Shown here piece by piece: positions 49,348 through 49,449 of a stretch of 49,449 nucleotides of DNA. A program made the position numbers and the translations under genes. The stretch covers positions 1 to 49,449 of the forward strand of contig JASGLU010000005.1 in assembly GCA_030156825.1 (NCBI GenBank), given 5' to 3'. This DNA is from Candidatus Atribacteria bacterium (GTDB taxonomy: Bacteria; Atribacterota; Atribacteria; Atribacterales; JASGLU01). How positions within the stretch are numbered: position 1 is the stretch's first letter; each line of letters starts with the position of its first letter. The notes under the pieces are model-generated. The model searched no databases. It saw only the letters and a program-made list of their open reading frames with translations, and had not been told where the DNA came from.

Positions 49348-49449
49348 GTGTGCCCGGCATGGGTGTATAGCTTGGCAGTGAAAGTCTGCTATGGGCGTGT
49401 GCCAGCGACCATTAGCCGAACAGCAAGGGTGTCTATCGTGAGGTAGAAT
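49348..49449 (+). mobile_element. 5' part of a group IIC intron (cut by the window end)
   Basis: The sequence begins GTGTGCCCGGCATGGGTG, the conserved 5' end of bacterial group IIC introns, and continues with the expected GTGAAAGTC, AGCCGAACAGCAAGGGTGTC and a GTGAGGTAGAAT stretch of domain I. It lies 11 bases after a stem-loop and behind a strong terminator hairpin, and class C introns are known to insert just after terminator stems. The remaining ribozyme domains and any intron-encoded reverse transcriptase would lie beyond the window. Confidence 0.8.

Overview
The window looks like a chromosomal segment from a strictly anaerobic, deep-branching bacterium. The evidence is a trimeric bifurcating-type [FeFe]-hydrogenase with a second, sensor-type [FeFe]-hydrogenase, a 2-hydroxyacyl-CoA-dehydratase-like iron-sulfur system, a minimal SufC/SufB pair and a probable Re-type citrate synthase. 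Base composition is moderately AT-rich and many genes start with TTG or GTG. I suspect an Atribacterota-like or similar lineage, but no rRNA is present and that placement is a guess.

Layout. 1-304: intergenic repeats. 297-3872: a macrodomain gene facing a three-gene operon of two dehydratase-like Fe-S proteins and their ATPase activator. 3959-11425: a PLP decarboxylase, a sufC/sufB-like pair, a RAM-domain protein, a LexA-like repressor that lacks its self-cleavage residues, YjbQ, an iron-type alcohol dehydrogenase, a cupin, a radical-SAM enzyme and a DUF2148 Fe-S protein. 11435-15569: envelope proteins, ending in an 898-residue membrane-anchored coiled coil with a LysM domain. 15618-20042: nitroreductase, DUF951, ychF, aldo/keto reductase, PAC2. 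20075-23214: the secE-nusG-rplK-rplA-rplJ-rplL block, with a consensus promoter, an L10 leader and a terminator, but without rpoB and rpoC after it. 23358-31183: a permease, a YdcF-like protein, coiled-coil and cell-surface proteins, a TIM-barrel isomerase, a 2-hydroxyacid dehydrogenase and an SNase-fold protein with lost catalytic residues. 31230-33683 (minus): aspartate aminotransferase and the citrate/homocitrate synthase-like gene. 33973-35268: a hicB remnant, a TrmI-like methyltransferase and tRNA-Arg. 35610-37545: a ferritin-like/VIT1 protein and an UlaG-like hydrolase. 37584-45243: the six-gene hydrogenase operon. 45308-49051: tRNA-Ala, leuS, comEA, and an Asp23-family gene. 49348 to the window end: the 5' part of a group IIC intron.

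Genes that work together. The hydrogenase operon combines a catalytic HydABC complex with a PAS-containing sensory hydrogenase and a PP2C/SpoIIE-type phosphatase, which suggests redox or H2 sensing coupled to protein dephosphorylation. The dehydratase-like trio forms an ATP-driven low-potential electron system with no linked CoA-transferase, so its substrate is unknown.

The most distinctive non-coding signal is a family of mosaic intergenic repeats, with modules called A to D here, at six or more loci. They overlap the 3' ends of two genes, and one of them lies just before the group II intron. The most unusual protein-level observations are the non-cleavable LexA-like repressor and the pseudo-nuclease.
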